Below, piece by piece: positions 46,535-55,417 of a stretch of DNA of 64,000 bases. Numbering within the stretch: position 1 is the stretch's first letter; every line of letters starts with the position of its first letter. Under the pieces are notes generated by a model. The model saw only the letters and a list, made by a program, of their open reading frames with translations. It was not told the DNA's origin and ran no database searches. Both the position numbers and the translations under genes were made by a program. Source of the DNA: Thermoflavimicrobium dichotomicum (GTDB lineage: Bacteria > Bacillota > Bacilli > Thermoactinomycetales > Thermoactinomycetaceae); the NCBI RefSeq assembly GCF_900114055.1, contig NZ_FORR01000018.1, positions 1 through 64,000 on the forward strand, read 5' to 3'.

Positions 46535-47080
46535 ATGAAATTGGTTGGAAACCATGTCTATATCCGCTTTTTGCAGGAATCAGATGCAAACGCCTTGCTT
46601 GACTTGCATGTGAGAAACCGGGATTTCTTTCAGCACTACTTACCCCTTCGGGATGACTCTTACTTTACTCTGGAATCCCAGTTGTCAATCATTCAGCAGG
46701 CAAACGAAAAGCGAAAACAAGACCAAGCGTATTCTTTTGGCATTTTTCTGAAAGAGACCAACGAGCTTATCGGCAATGTCGCTTTAACAGAGGTTCTTCG
46801 TGCTCCTTTTCTTTTAAGTTGTTACATCGGTTATTATCTGGACCAAAAACACAATGGAAAAGGCTATATGACAGAAGCGGTTACCCTTGCAGTCAAGTTT
46901 GCATTTGACGAACTCAAGCTGCATCGGATCGAAGCAGGTGTCATGCCGCATAATATCCGTTCGATTCGCGTTTTGGAAAAGGCAGGTTTTCAAAAAGAGG
47001 GCATTGCCAGAAAGAGTGTCAAGATCAACGGGAAATGGGAAGACCATCAGATTTTGGCCATTATTAATGAAAATGAATGA
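46535..47080 (+). CDS. GNAT acetyltransferase (RimJ/RimL type)
   Basis: 181 residues with the GNAT core: the acceptor-side start VGNHVYIRFLQESDANALL, the acetyl-CoA loop YYLDQKHNGKGYMTEAV and the C-terminal VMPHNIRSIRVLEKAGFQKEG. Resembles B. subtilis YjcK and ribosomal-protein-alanine acetyltransferases; the actual substrate is not known. The ATG follows AGAAGGTGAAAGC. Confidence 0.88.
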   Translation: MKLVGNHVYIRFLQESDANALLDLHVRNRDFFQHYLPLRDDSYFTLESQLSIIQQANEKRKQDQAYSFGIFLKETNELIGNVALTEVLRAPFLLSCYIGYYLDQKHNGKGYMTEAVTLAVKFAFDELKLHRIEAGVMPHNIRSIRVLEKAGFQKEGIARKSVKINGKWEDHQILAIINENE

Positions 47081-47140
47081 GCAAAGAATGGAACTTCATG
47101 AAATCATCCAGGATCCATCTTTGAATCCCATTGCAATAAT

Positions 47141-47193
47141 GAAACCGCCTTCCCTCTTTCGATGTAAAAACGCTGAGATGAAAGGCGGTTTTC
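47141..47193. terminator. Terminator between the acetyltransferase and hxlB
   Basis: Arms GAAACCGCCTT and AAGGCGGTTTTC; usable by both converging transcripts. The loop is about 30 bases with little pairing. Confidence 0.7.
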
Positions 47194-47224
47194 AACATAA
47201 TCAAACCGGCAACTTGATCCGGAG

Positions 47225-47773
47225 TCATTCCAGATTGGAATGCTTGGAGAAAGCGGCCTGATGATCCACAGTATGTCGCGTTGCATAGCTTAAGCAAATC
47301 GCATCAAACAAGATATGGACACACTGATCAAACAAGGAACCAAGCGGCTGGACACTCGCCAGTTCACCTTCACGGCGATATTTCGTTGCCGCTGGAATAT
47401 GCAACACATGGGTAGCCACTTTCGCCAATTCCGATTCCAGATTGGCAGTCACAGCCAAAACAGGACAGCCAAGCTCACGGGTTTTCTGTGCGACCATACA
47501 AACGCTTTTGGTGGTGCCAGAGCCAGAAACTGCGACAAGCACATCTCCTTTTTCCAAAGCTGGTGTAATCGTCTCACCCACAACGTACACCGTTAACCCC
47601 AAGTGCATCAGACGCATCGCAAACGATTTGCCCATCAGTCCCGAACGCCCTTCTCCCACGACAAAAATACGCTCGCCAGCCTGCAGCAGATCGACGGCGT
47701 GTTCCATGCTTGCCCTGATTACCTGTTGAAGGACTGCCTGCATTTCCTTTAAGATCGTTTCAATCTCATTCAT
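47225..47773 (-). CDS. hxlB: 6-phospho-3-hexuloisomerase-like SIS protein (copy 1)
   Basis: 182-residue single SIS domain: GERIFVVGEGRSGLMGKSFA, GLTVYVVGETITPALEKGD, VAVSGSGTTKSVC and the C-terminal signature PLGSLFDQCVHILFDAICL. PHI enzymes interconvert D-arabino-3-hexulose 6-phosphate and fructose 6-phosphate. It overlaps the hxlA-like gene by 8 bp. With HxlA it is known from formaldehyde fixation, but here both lie in a sugar transport and kinase operon, so a catabolic role is more likely. About 40 percent or so similar in pattern to the second copy at 56622-57182. Confidence 0.85.
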   Translation of the reverse strand: MNEIETILKEMQAVLQQVIRASMEHAVDLLQAGERIFVVGEGRSGLMGKSFAMRLMHLGLTVYVVGETITPALEKGDVLVAVSGSGTTKSVCMVAQKTRELGCPVLAVTANLESELAKVATHVLHIPAATKYRREGELASVQPLGSLFDQCVHILFDAICLSYATRHTVDHQAAFSKHSNLE

Positions 47774-48425
47774 CTCGACTAACTCCCTTCCATGAGAAAA
47801 GGAATTCCCTGATCGAGGAAGCAGCCGTCACCGGAACAGCTGCTTTCGTAATGGCGGACCCGATAATCAGAATATCCGGGTTGGCCGGAACCAGAGCAGG
47901 GAGTGATTTCAGACTGATTCCTCCCGCCAACGCTATTTTCTGTTCTCTCTCACCAAACATCTTCAGCATGGAATGTAACGAATCAGCCGACTGCTGTTGA
48001 TCTCCCTTTTCCTGCTGGTCTTTGCTCACATGTACGCAGAAAATGGCCTCTTTATATTGACTCAGCATTTTCCTCTGTATCTCCGATGTATGAAGAAGAT
48101 CAATCATGACCTGTTTTCCATGTTTTGTGCCCATTTCCATGCATGTTTCCACAGTGACCAGCGGCGCTGCCCCCATGACTGTTGCAACATCGGCACCAGC
48201 TGAATAGCACATCTCAAATTCGTACGCTGCATTATCAAAGGTTTTCATATCGGCCACGATACACTTCTCCGGAAACCGGGTGCGCAAGACCCTTACACTT
48301 TCCATTCCGAATTCCTTGATCATTGATGTCCCTACCTCAATCCAATCCACATAGGGACGGACTTGCTCCGCCAATTGGACTGCCTCTTCAATCGTCATCC
48401 GATCCAGTGCCAGTTGAATTTTCAT
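47766..48425 (-). CDS. hxlA: 3-hexulose-6-phosphate synthase/keto-gulonate decarboxylase-like protein
   Basis: 219 residues of the OMP-decarboxylase superfamily: start IQLALDRMTIEEAV, the metal and substrate motif ADMKTFDNAAYEFEMC (D.K..D), GADVATVMGA, HVSKDQQEK and the phosphate site IALAGGISLKSL plus IIGSAITKAA. The start is the ATG after GGGGTGAACGTCC, 7 bp from the transporter stop. The same fold serves HPS (formaldehyde plus ribulose 5-phosphate) and KGPDC (3-keto-L-gulonate 6-phosphate). Pairing with HxlB favours HPS or the reverse, formaldehyde-releasing reaction, but the kinase neighbour leaves other substrates open. Confidence 0.75.
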   Translation of the reverse strand: MKIQLALDRMTIEEAVQLAEQVRPYVDWIEVGTSMIKEFGMESVRVLRTRFPEKCIVADMKTFDNAAYEFEMCYSAGADVATVMGAAPLVTVETCMEMGTKHGKQVMIDLLHTSEIQRKMLSQYKEAIFCVHVSKDQQEKGDQQQSADSLHSMLKMFGEREQKIALAGGISLKSLPALVPANPDILIIGSAITKAAVPVTAASSIREFLFSWKGVSRDE

Positions 48426-48432
48426 TGGACGT

Positions 48433-49707
48433 TCACCCCATCTGCATCGGAATCGCTTTTTCTTTTTTCGGTGACCTGACCGCAATGGTTAAAATAACGG
48501 ACAGGACGAGCGAAACAGCCATGAAAATATAGGAAACACCTGGACCACCCGTGATGGCATTGAGATAACCAACCACATATGATCCGACAAAGGAACCCAA
48601 TGCTCCCATACTGTTGATCAATGCCATTGCCCCACCGGCAACATTACGTGGCAAAATTTCTGGAACAATGGCGAAGAACGGTCCATAAGGAGCATACATC
48701 GCTCCACCGGCGATCACCAACAAAAGGAAGGATAGCCAGAAATTCGAATCCCCCAGTGCATAAGAACCGTAAAAGGCAATGGCACCTACCAACAGGAACG
48801 GCCAGACGAAGACTTTCCGTTTTAACAACCGATCTGAATAGTGAGATGCCACCAGCATCAGGATCACCGCTAGGAGATACGGAACCGAAGAGAGCCATCC
48901 AGCTGCGACGATTCCAAAGTTGGAAGCCTTTTTCAGAATCGATGGCAGCCATAAAACGAAACCGTAAACACCGATGCTCCAGAAGAAATATTGGAAGGAA
49001 AGAAGAATCACATTGCCATTTTTAAACGCTTCCCAATAGTTTTTGACCGGTTTCATTCCCTGTTGTTCCTGTTGCAATGCATCCGCAAGGTCTTGCTTTT
49101 CCTGATCGTTTAACCACTTGGCATCTTCGGGTTTATCATCGACCAGCTTCCACCAGAAGAAAGCCCAGATTACCGCTGGCAATCCTTCAAGAATAAACAT
49201 CCAGCGCCAGTCAAACGCTTCTACCAAATAGCCAGAAACGACAGACATCCAGAGTACCGTTACCGGGTTTCCCAAGATCAGAAAGGTATTGGCACGGGAA
49301 CGTTCTTCCTTTGTAAACCAGTGGCTGAGAAAGACCAGCATTGCCGGCATAACCGCACTCTCCACAACCCCCAGTAAAAAGCGAACGACAAACAATCCCG
49401 TCACACTGGTCAGCATGCCAGTAGCTGCAGCAAGAAATCCCCATAAGATCAAGGACCAGAAAATCAGTTTCTTGGCGCTTCTTTTCTCTGCATAGTGAGC
49501 ACCGGGAATTTGGAAGAAGAAATATCCAAGGAAAAATAAGGCCCCAATTAAAGAAGATACACTTTCGGTGATGTTCAAATCTTTAGCCATCCCTGCTGCC
49601 GCACCAAATCCATAGTTGGCCCGGTCGAGATAAGCCAGGCTATACGTAATGAAAACAATCGGAATCAATCTGAGCCAACGTTTTTTCGCCAATGCGCGCT
49701 TTTCCAT
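48433..49707 (-). CDS. MFS transporter, anion:cation symporter (ACS) type
   Basis: 424 residues with 12 spans; start KKRWLRLIPIVFITYSLAYLDRANYGFG and the block ESAVMPAMLVFLSHWFTKEERSRAN are typical of the ExuT/GarP/GudP group, which imports sugar acids such as hexuronates and aldarates. The ATG lies eight bases after GGAG; a GTG three codons upstream is inside that site. It is five bases after kdgK, in the LacI-controlled operon. So the operon substrate is probably an acidic sugar or a related hexulosonate. Confidence 0.88.
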   Translation of the reverse strand: MEKRALAKKRWLRLIPIVFITYSLAYLDRANYGFGAAAGMAKDLNITESVSSLIGALFFLGYFFFQIPGAHYAEKRSAKKLIFWSLILWGFLAAATGMLTSVTGLFVVRFLLGVVESAVMPAMLVFLSHWFTKEERSRANTFLILGNPVTVLWMSVVSGYLVEAFDWRWMFILEGLPAVIWAFFWWKLVDDKPEDAKWLNDQEKQDLADALQQEQQGMKPVKNYWEAFKNGNVILLSFQYFFWSIGVYGFVLWLPSILKKASNFGIVAAGWLSSVPYLLAVILMLVASHYSDRLLKRKVFVWPFLLVGAIAFYGSYALGDSNFWLSFLLLVIAGGAMYAPYGPFFAIVPEILPRNVAGGAMALINSMGALGSFVGSYVVGYLNAITGGPGVSYIFMAVSLVLSVILTIAVRSPKKEKAIPMQMG

Positions 49708-49712
49708 CTGAT

Positions 49713-50675
49713 TCACTCCTTCGTGTCATTCCTACATTCATTGATAAACCTCGTTAATTGGTCTCGCGTTGGCAGACCATCCATATCCCCCGGAGACATC
49801 ACGGCCAAAGCCCCAATCGCATTTCCACGAGAAACAGCCACCGGAATGGAAATACCATCCAGAATCCCGCTAATCAATCCAACAGCAAATCCATCTCCTG
49901 CACCTACCGTATCGATGACTTCTTTTACCGGAAATCCCGGAACGACCATTTCTTCTGTTGCTGTTCGATAATAAGCGCCTTTGGGTCCCAATTTTACAGC
50001 GACCAGCTTCACCCCCCTGTCAAGATAAAAAGCGGCGATATCTCTTGGATCCGAATAACCCGTTAAGATCTGTCCTTCCGCAATGCCCGGAAGGACCCAG
50101 TCTGCCTGTACAGCCAGTGCGTTGAGGACGCGAATCATCTCATCCTGACTTGCCCACAATTGCGGACGCAAATTTGGATCAAATGAAATGGTACGTTTGG
50201 CCGACTTCATCACAGACAGGGCATGCTCGGCAAACTCCCGTGCAGTATCGGACAACGCTGGCGGAATTCCCGTCATATGCATGTGGCGGGCCGAGGTAAA
50301 ATACTCCGTATCAAAATCATTCACACTGATCTTGCTCGCCGCTGATCCTTTGCGAAAATAATGGATCTCGGGATCGCCCGAAACCACTTTCGATTTGAGT
50401 TGAAACCCGGTAGGATATCGATCATCGATCCCCACCCGAGTGATATCGACGTTTTCACTCTGTATTTTTTCGCGAATATATCGGCCAAAAGGGTCATTCC
50501 CCACCTTACTCACCCAGCCAACCCGGTAACCGAGACGGGCCAGACCGATGGCCACATTCGTCTCAGCTCCCGCCAAATTGCGTGTAAACTTTTCCACTTG
50601 ATGAAGCTCTCCAACCTGCTCCGCAATAAACAAGACCATGGCTTCCCCAAAAGTAACCACATCTAACGCTTTCAT
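49713..50675 (-). CDS. kdgK: PfkB-family sugar kinase (KdgK-like)
   Basis: 320 residues; PfkB signatures NLAGAETNVAIGLARLG near the start and DTVGAGDGFAVGLISG (catalytic Asp) near the end. Best resembles 2-dehydro-3-deoxygluconokinase. No KDPG aldolase is in the operon, whereas HxlA- and HxlB-like genes are, so the kinase may act on another ketose or hexulosonate. The ATG follows AGAGGAGTTCAGA; the frame extends upstream to 50720 without a site. Operators GAAACCGGTTTC lie 50-60 bp upstream. Confidence 0.78.
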   Translation of the reverse strand: MKALDVVTFGEAMVLFIAEQVGELHQVEKFTRNLAGAETNVAIGLARLGYRVGWVSKVGNDPFGRYIREKIQSENVDITRVGIDDRYPTGFQLKSKVVSGDPEIHYFRKGSAASKISVNDFDTEYFTSARHMHMTGIPPALSDTAREFAEHALSVMKSAKRTISFDPNLRPQLWASQDEMIRVLNALAVQADWVLPGIAEGQILTGYSDPRDIAAFYLDRGVKLVAVKLGPKGAYYRTATEEMVVPGFPVKEVIDTVGAGDGFAVGLISGILDGISIPVAVSRGNAIGALAVMSPGDMDGLPTRDQLTRFINECRNDTKE

Positions 50676-50723
50676 TCTGAACTCCTCTTTCTCTATATGG
50701 AATCGAGTTATGGCACACATGTA

Positions 50724-50735
50724 GAAACCGGTTTC
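50724..50735. promoter_or_regulatory. LacI-type operator before kdgK
   Basis: Perfect 12-bp palindrome GAAACCGGTTTC, identical to one upstream of the LacI gene (52048-52059). A weaker relative, GAAACCGTTCCC, lies at 50803-50814. Confidence 0.75.
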
Positions 50736-50843
50736 ATCAATTTATCTCCTATGATGAAAAGATTTTTCTATATCTCTTTCCACATAAATCAACACTTTTT
50801 ATGAAACCGTTCCCATAAACATATAAAAGAAATTGCTGTATAT

Positions 50844-50935
50844 TTGACAAACCCGGTTTTTCTTTTCCAGTTGAACAACATTTGCCCGTTTTTATTGAGT
50901 GGGAGTGAAACTGAAAAGAAAAACCGGCATAAATC
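50844..50935 (-). repeat. Dispersed repeat R, copy 4 (inverted, diverged)
   Basis: Read on the minus strand it gives GCCGGTTTTTCTTTTCAG, TTTCACTCCC, GTTCAACTGGAAAAGAAAAA and CCGGGTTTGTCAA, the R order with a shorter, different loop. It lies between the LacI gene and kdgK. Confidence 0.8.
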
Positions 50936-50954
50936 GAGAACGGTATCAACAAGA

Positions 50955-50968
50955 TGGAAGCGCTTGCA
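50955..50968. promoter_or_regulatory. Candidate cre site or terminator-proximal palindrome before the operon
   Basis: TGGAAGCGCTTGCA (minus TGCAAGCGCTTCCA) has the AAGCGCTT core of CcpA sites with one mismatch in the flanks. It lies just after the LacI stop codon and upstream of the kdgK promoter region. Confidence 0.4.
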
Positions 50969-50975
50969 TTATAGA

Positions 50976-52007
50976 CTATACAACAGGCGGAGTTGATCCC
51001 CGGATGATCAATTTTCCTGCAAAAGCGATATTTTGCGCAGGCGATCCATCCCCTTCCATGCGCTGAAAAATACGTTCCATCGCAGTCATACCAATTTGAT
51101 AGGTTGGCTGCGCGATGGCAGTAATCCCTGAGCCAATGAGAGCTGCCCATTCGGTGTCATCAAAGCTGATCACAGCCACATCTTCAGGAACGCTTATCCC
51201 TTTTGATTGCAAAGCTCGAATCAACTTGAGCAACACCACACCGTTTGCCGCAAAGATGACTGGTTTTTCCCCTTGTGTTCGTTGTAAAAAGTGATCCAAC
51301 ACTTCACTTAATCGTTCAGGTGATTGAAGATTCACTTCATACAAGTCATCGGCCGAATATCCATATTGATCCGCCAGAGCAGTAAACACAGCGGCACGCT
51401 CTCGTCGGGAGCTGACTCCAGCTATCGGCTCACTAACATAAGCAATTCTTTTATACCCTCGATTCAGGAGAAAATGAATCGCTTCACTGGTAGCTTGCTC
51501 ATTGTCCAGACCCACCGTGTCAAACCCCAGCACAGGTACTTTCCGGTCGATCAGCACGACAGGTGTGCAATCATTCGCCAGCTCACGCAAAAAATCATTG
51601 TTTTTCCCTGTTGTATTGATCAGCAAGCCATCAATCCGATGGGACTGTAGCATCAGGATGTATTCCCTTTCCTTCGCCGGATCATTATCCGTATTGCAAA
51701 CCAGAATACTGTACCCCTTTTGCTTGCAGACATCTTCTGCTCCCCGGAGAACAGCAGTCGAATAGGGGTTAGAGATATCCGCCATGACCATGCCAATCAG
51801 ATAGCTACGATCCCGTTTTAATCCTCTCGCCATCTGATTTGGCCGGTAATTCAGCTGCTCAATCGCTTCCTTGATCCGGGCTTGTGTACTCTCCGACAGA
51901 ACGTGATACTGTCCGCCCAAATAACGGGAGACCGTAGTCTTGGAAACACCCGCAACCCGTGCAACATCGGTAATCGTCACTCGGTCTGTCTGCTTTTTTC
52001 TCGTCAT
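50976..52007 (-). CDS. LacI-family repressor of the kdgK-hxlAB operon
   Basis: 343 residues: N-terminal helix-turn-helix and hinge helix (VTITDVARVAGVSKTTVSRYL, NYRPNQMARGLKRDRSYLIG), then a periplasmic-binding-protein-like sensor domain (DGLLINTTGKN, VISFDDTEWAALIGSGITAI). It lies upstream of the operon in the same direction, separated by about 300 bp. Palindromes GAAACCGGTTTC and GAAATCGGTTTC before its own gene and GAAACCGGTTTC before kdgK suggest that it controls both units. Confidence 0.9.
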   Translation of the reverse strand: MTRKKQTDRVTITDVARVAGVSKTTVSRYLGGQYHVLSESTQARIKEAIEQLNYRPNQMARGLKRDRSYLIGMVMADISNPYSTAVLRGAEDVCKQKGYSILVCNTDNDPAKEREYILMLQSHRIDGLLINTTGKNNDFLRELANDCTPVVLIDRKVPVLGFDTVGLDNEQATSEAIHFLLNRGYKRIAYVSEPIAGVSSRRERAAVFTALADQYGYSADDLYEVNLQSPERLSEVLDHFLQRTQGEKPVIFAANGVVLLKLIRALQSKGISVPEDVAVISFDDTEWAALIGSGITAIAQPTYQIGMTAMERIFQRMEGDGSPAQNIAFAGKLIIRGSTPPVV

Positions 52008-52047
52008 CTTTATCGATCAACCTTTTTCGGTTTTTTCAATATTTAAT

Positions 52048-52072
52048 GAAACCGGTTTCTGAAATCGGTTTC
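52048..52072. promoter_or_regulatory. Tandem LacI-type operators before the LacI gene
   Basis: GAAACCGGTTTC (52048-52059, perfect palindrome) followed one base later by GAAATCGGTTTC (52061-52072). The pair probably mediates autorepression. Confidence 0.75.
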
Positions 52073-52212
52073 ATTATAGCATATTTATGATAAAAATAAC
52101 AATAGGATTATTATTAAAAATAATATTTCATTTAGGCCGTGATGCTAGCCAATATTTCGATTTTTAAAACACTAAAAGTCGTGGCTCAAAGATTGGATAT
52201 GGTATGGTAACC

Positions 52213-52707
52213 TTATTCTTTCCTTTGATTTTTTCTATCGAAGAAAGAACTAATAATAAAAGAAATAACTCCAAAGACAAACAATATGATCATGATCCAG
52301 TAAAAGGTATGATAAACCAATTCGCTGCCACTACGTAAAAACTCTTGAAGTACTACACTCTGTCTTTCATTAGGTTGCTTTACATGTAAGATGATCTGAA
52401 AAAAATAGAAGATCCCATAAAGAAAAGTGGAACATGCAATAGCCCAAAAACCAACCAATTTCTTTAATGAAATCATCGTGCTTCTTTTAAATAAGTAATA
52501 TAGACTAAGAATCGGGTAGAGAATTAAACTCCCTAACAGGATTAACCAGAACTTGGTATAAGGACTGTGATGAATAAAAGACCACAACATAAAAAACCCA
52601 CCATCATCCCGGGAGTGATAAAACAAAATAGCTGAGGCCAAGAAATGAATAGCCAATAAGTAAATAAACAAAGTAAACCAGCCTATAGATAGATATCGAG
52701 AGCGCAA
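52213..52707 (-). CDS. Four-helix integral membrane protein, unknown function
   Basis: 164 residues with four hydrophobic spans (WFTLFIYLLAIHFLASAILF, FWLILLGSLILYPILSLYYL, VGFWAIACSTFLYGIFYFF, FYWIMIILFVFGVISFIISS) and a basic C terminus. It starts with TTG, eight bases after GGGGG. No family recognised. Single-gene unit. Confidence 0.7.
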   Translation of the reverse strand: MRSRYLSIGWFTLFIYLLAIHFLASAILFYHSRDDGGFFMLWSFIHHSPYTKFWLILLGSLILYPILSLYYLFKRSTMISLKKLVGFWAIACSTFLYGIFYFFQIILHVKQPNERQSVVLQEFLRSGSELVYHTFYWIMIILFVFGVISFIISSFFDRKNQRKE

Positions 52708-53419
52708 AACATTTCCCCCTTTAGTGATTTAGGAGCAGATTCATTTAATTATTCAAAAAACAAGAACCATTAGTCTAGAGATTGGAAATGAAAAAAGAAT
52801 GTTTTAAAAAAATGGGAAGGAAGGTTGAGTAGAATACTACAAGAGGATCCACGGTGAATAGCTGTCTAGTATATACTTGGTACAATTGATAAACCTGCTT
52901 AACATCAAAATGATCTTATTAGTTTATTATAACAAAAGGAGCCATAACTGATAAAGCGGCTCCTTTTGTTATTGTATGTTTAAGCGTCTGCATGATCTTC
53001 TCATATAAAAATAAAGGAACTGAGGAGACCACTGTCCAACACATCCAAAAAGGGGATGACTACCTTAGCCTCTCATTGTATCTGTTCATATAAGTTTACA
53101 CGACAGCATGCGCAATGAAAACCTATTTTAATTTATTCATCCCAAACAGGGTTCAAGGTGGATAAATTGTCAAAGCCATCATTGGTAACGAGTAAATCAC
53201 TGTTTTTTATTACTGATATAGAGAGCATCCATCTTCTAAAGATGGGTTAGATCTGTGCAGAGTGGTTAAGACTGATCATCGACCGAATCAACTCAGATTT
53301 AGCAAAGATGCAAAGGAAAATGAAGTCATTGATCGATTGAGATATCAGTAAGTGTCATTTATGCTCCTCTGTTACTCAGGTGGTCAATTTTTTGTTTGAC
53401 ATTCACATTAAAAATATAA
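52708..53419. other. 712-bp stretch without a recognisable gene
   Basis: Contains one strong hairpin (listed separately) and short, stop-rich frames in all six readings. Fragments such as FKVDKLSKPSLVTS on the plus strand are suggestive of a decayed coding sequence but I cannot name it. It marks the border between the kdgK region and the clearly more AT-rich PTS operon, so it may be a scar of an insertion. Confidence 0.45.
52931..52970. terminator. Strong 13-bp hairpin
   Basis: AACAAAAGGAGCC and GGCTCCTTTTGTT form a perfect stem with a 14-base loop. Tails are AT-rich on both sides, so the direction cannot be decided; none of the flanking genes ends close to it. Confidence 0.7.
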
Positions 53420-54856
53420 TTATCTTTCCTCTAATTCATTAATTAATTGTGCAAGATTAGGATCATCAATATAATTTTCTATGGTAATGATTTTTTTATT
53501 CGTATGAGAGAGTCTCGCTCTTTCTAATAAATTTTTATGAACCACGATGATATCAGTATCCTGAGGAACATCTTCTATTCTATAGTGTTTTACTTCGATA
53601 CCATTAATATTTTTCTTTTGTAGCCTTTTTCTAAATGACGTTGCACCTAATGCACTACTACCAGCTCCTGCATCGCAAGCAAATGCAATTTTACTTATTT
53701 TATTTGTAATAGAGTGATCAATAGATGAACTTAAAATTTGTTTGCCTTCGGATTTCATAGATTTTGATCTTTCTATTGAACTGGTAAAGTCTTCTTCCTC
53801 ATCTGATTTTTTATCCAATTTTAATATAATAGATGTAACGATGAAGGAAACTGCGGTAGCAACAAGTACTCCTGAAATGATTCCTAAAAAGTTACCTTTA
53901 GGCGTTAACGCAAGATATGCAAATATTGAACCAGGACTTGGTCCTGCTACAAGACCTGCATTGAAAAGATTGAAAACTGTAATCCCTGACATTCCTCCAG
54001 CGATCATAGCTAAAATTGTAAGTGGTTTCATTAATACGTATGGGAAATACAACTCATGGATACCACCGAAAAAGTGAATGATTATAGCACCAGGAGCAGT
54101 ACGTTTAGCAGCCTTTTTACCAAACAAGGCAAACGCTAATAATAAACCAAGTCCAGGCCCTGGATTAGAAGCTACCGTAAAGTAAATTGACTTTCCTGCT
54201 TTAAGTGTTTCTTGCATACCTAAAGGATAATAAATCCCTTGATCAATTACGTTATTTAAAAATAACACCTTAGCAGGCTCATTGATAAGAGAAAGCAATG
54301 GTAAGTAACCAGTATCTACTAATGCTTTAATCGCAGATGTTACAAAGTTATTTGCCAATTCAATAACTGGACCTATAAAGTAGAAGGATAGAATCATTAA
54401 TAAGAATCCCAAAATACCAATAGAAAAGTTATTCACGATCATTTCAAATCCGGCAGGAATTTTATTTTCAATTGATTTATCGAATTTCTTTATTACCCAA
54501 CCTCCTAAAGGACCAATAATCATTGCCCCTAAGAACATGGGTATTTCTGATCCAACTATTAGCCCTATAGCTCCAATTGCACCCATTAAAGCTCCTCTTT
54601 GACCAGCAATCATTCTGCCCCCTGTACTAGCTAAAAGTAAGGGTAACAAGTATTTTATTGCTGGACCAACTATTTTAGCTAGACTTTCATTAGGTATCCA
54701 GCCGGTCGGAATAAACAAAGCTGTAAGTATACCCCATGCAATAAAAGCTCCTATATTAGGTATGACCATATTGGTTAGAAAGCCCCCAAAAGCCTGAAAC
54801 CGAGCACGAATTGATGGGGTTTTAGGGGGTTCAACGACATTCGCTACATTAGCCAT
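53420..54856 (-). CDS. mtlA: Mannitol-type PTS permease, IICB
   Basis: 478 residues, the same length as B. subtilis MtlA. The IIC part (about 1-345) has eight or so spans with NNVIDQGIYYPLG and the substrate motif GGIHELYFPYVLMKP. The IIB part carries the phosphocysteine in IAFACDAGAGSSALGATSFR. It imports and phosphorylates a hexitol. The ATG follows AAGGAGCGATAAAAGT. Last gene of the operon. Mannitol is the default, but the added epimerase and isomerase genes suggest another hexitol. Confidence 0.9.
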   Translation of the reverse strand: MANVANVVEPPKTPSIRARFQAFGGFLTNMVIPNIGAFIAWGILTALFIPTGWIPNESLAKIVGPAIKYLLPLLLASTGGRMIAGQRGALMGAIGAIGLIVGSEIPMFLGAMIIGPLGGWVIKKFDKSIENKIPAGFEMIVNNFSIGILGFLLMILSFYFIGPVIELANNFVTSAIKALVDTGYLPLLSLINEPAKVLFLNNVIDQGIYYPLGMQETLKAGKSIYFTVASNPGPGLGLLLAFALFGKKAAKRTAPGAIIIHFFGGIHELYFPYVLMKPLTILAMIAGGMSGITVFNLFNAGLVAGPSPGSIFAYLALTPKGNFLGIISGVLVATAVSFIVTSIILKLDKKSDEEEDFTSSIERSKSMKSEGKQILSSSIDHSITNKISKIAFACDAGAGSSALGATSFRKRLQKKNINGIEVKHYRIEDVPQDTDIIVVHKNLLERARLSHTNKKIITIENYIDDPNLAQLINELEER

Positions 54857-54966
54857 ACTTTTATCGCTCCTTTGCTCATTATTAGTTTAATCATAAATAC
54901 CAATTTATAGGGAGGAAAGTACTGTGCAGTTATACACCAAATTAGGCATATCGAAATTTGTGTATA

Positions 54967-55404
54967 TTATTCAACCATCTTAATTAGATTGATTATTTCC
55001 TCTTCGCTGTTTGAATTTTTAAATTTAGTCATAATATCCTCATCAATTAGTAAAGAAGCCAAATCAGATATCAACTCTAAATGCTCCGAGCTATCTACAG
55101 CAGCTAAAACAAAAACAATACTTACCTCCTTTTCTTCCGGATAAAACACAGAATTTTTTAATTTTAAAAAAGATATACTGGTTTTTATTACACCTCCTTC
55201 ATTTTTTGCATGGGGCATAGCAATCCCTGGGGCTATCACTATATAAGGGCCATTAATATTGACATTTTCAATCATATCTTGAATATATTTAGCAGTAATA
55301 AATCCCTTTTTTAGTAAAGGATCGGCAGCTTCTTTTATAGATTCCTCCCATGAAGAAACTTCATCTAAAAAGTTTATATTATCTTTTAAATACTCACTTA
55401 ACAT
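54967..55404 (-). CDS. PTS IIA protein (fructose/mannitol/ascorbate class)
   Basis: 145 residues with the phospho-histidine in PGIAMPHAKNEGGV (H about 64) and the following LAAVDSSEHLELISDLASLL. That second block is closer to UlaC/SgaA-type IIA proteins than to MtlF. It donates phosphate to the IICB encoded downstream. The ATG follows AAAGGGGAAGTAAA. Confidence 0.88.
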   Translation of the reverse strand: MLSEYLKDNINFLDEVSSWEESIKEAADPLLKKGFITAKYIQDMIENVNINGPYIVIAPGIAMPHAKNEGGVIKTSISFLKLKNSVFYPEEKEVSIVFVLAAVDSSEHLELISDLASLLIDEDIMTKFKNSNSEEEIINLIKMVE

Positions 55405-55417
55405 TTTACTTCCCCTT

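Noticed and set aside
53160-53360. Possible transposase fragment in the 712-bp gap
   Set aside because: Only short, unconvincing peptide matches by eye; left as an undefined gap.
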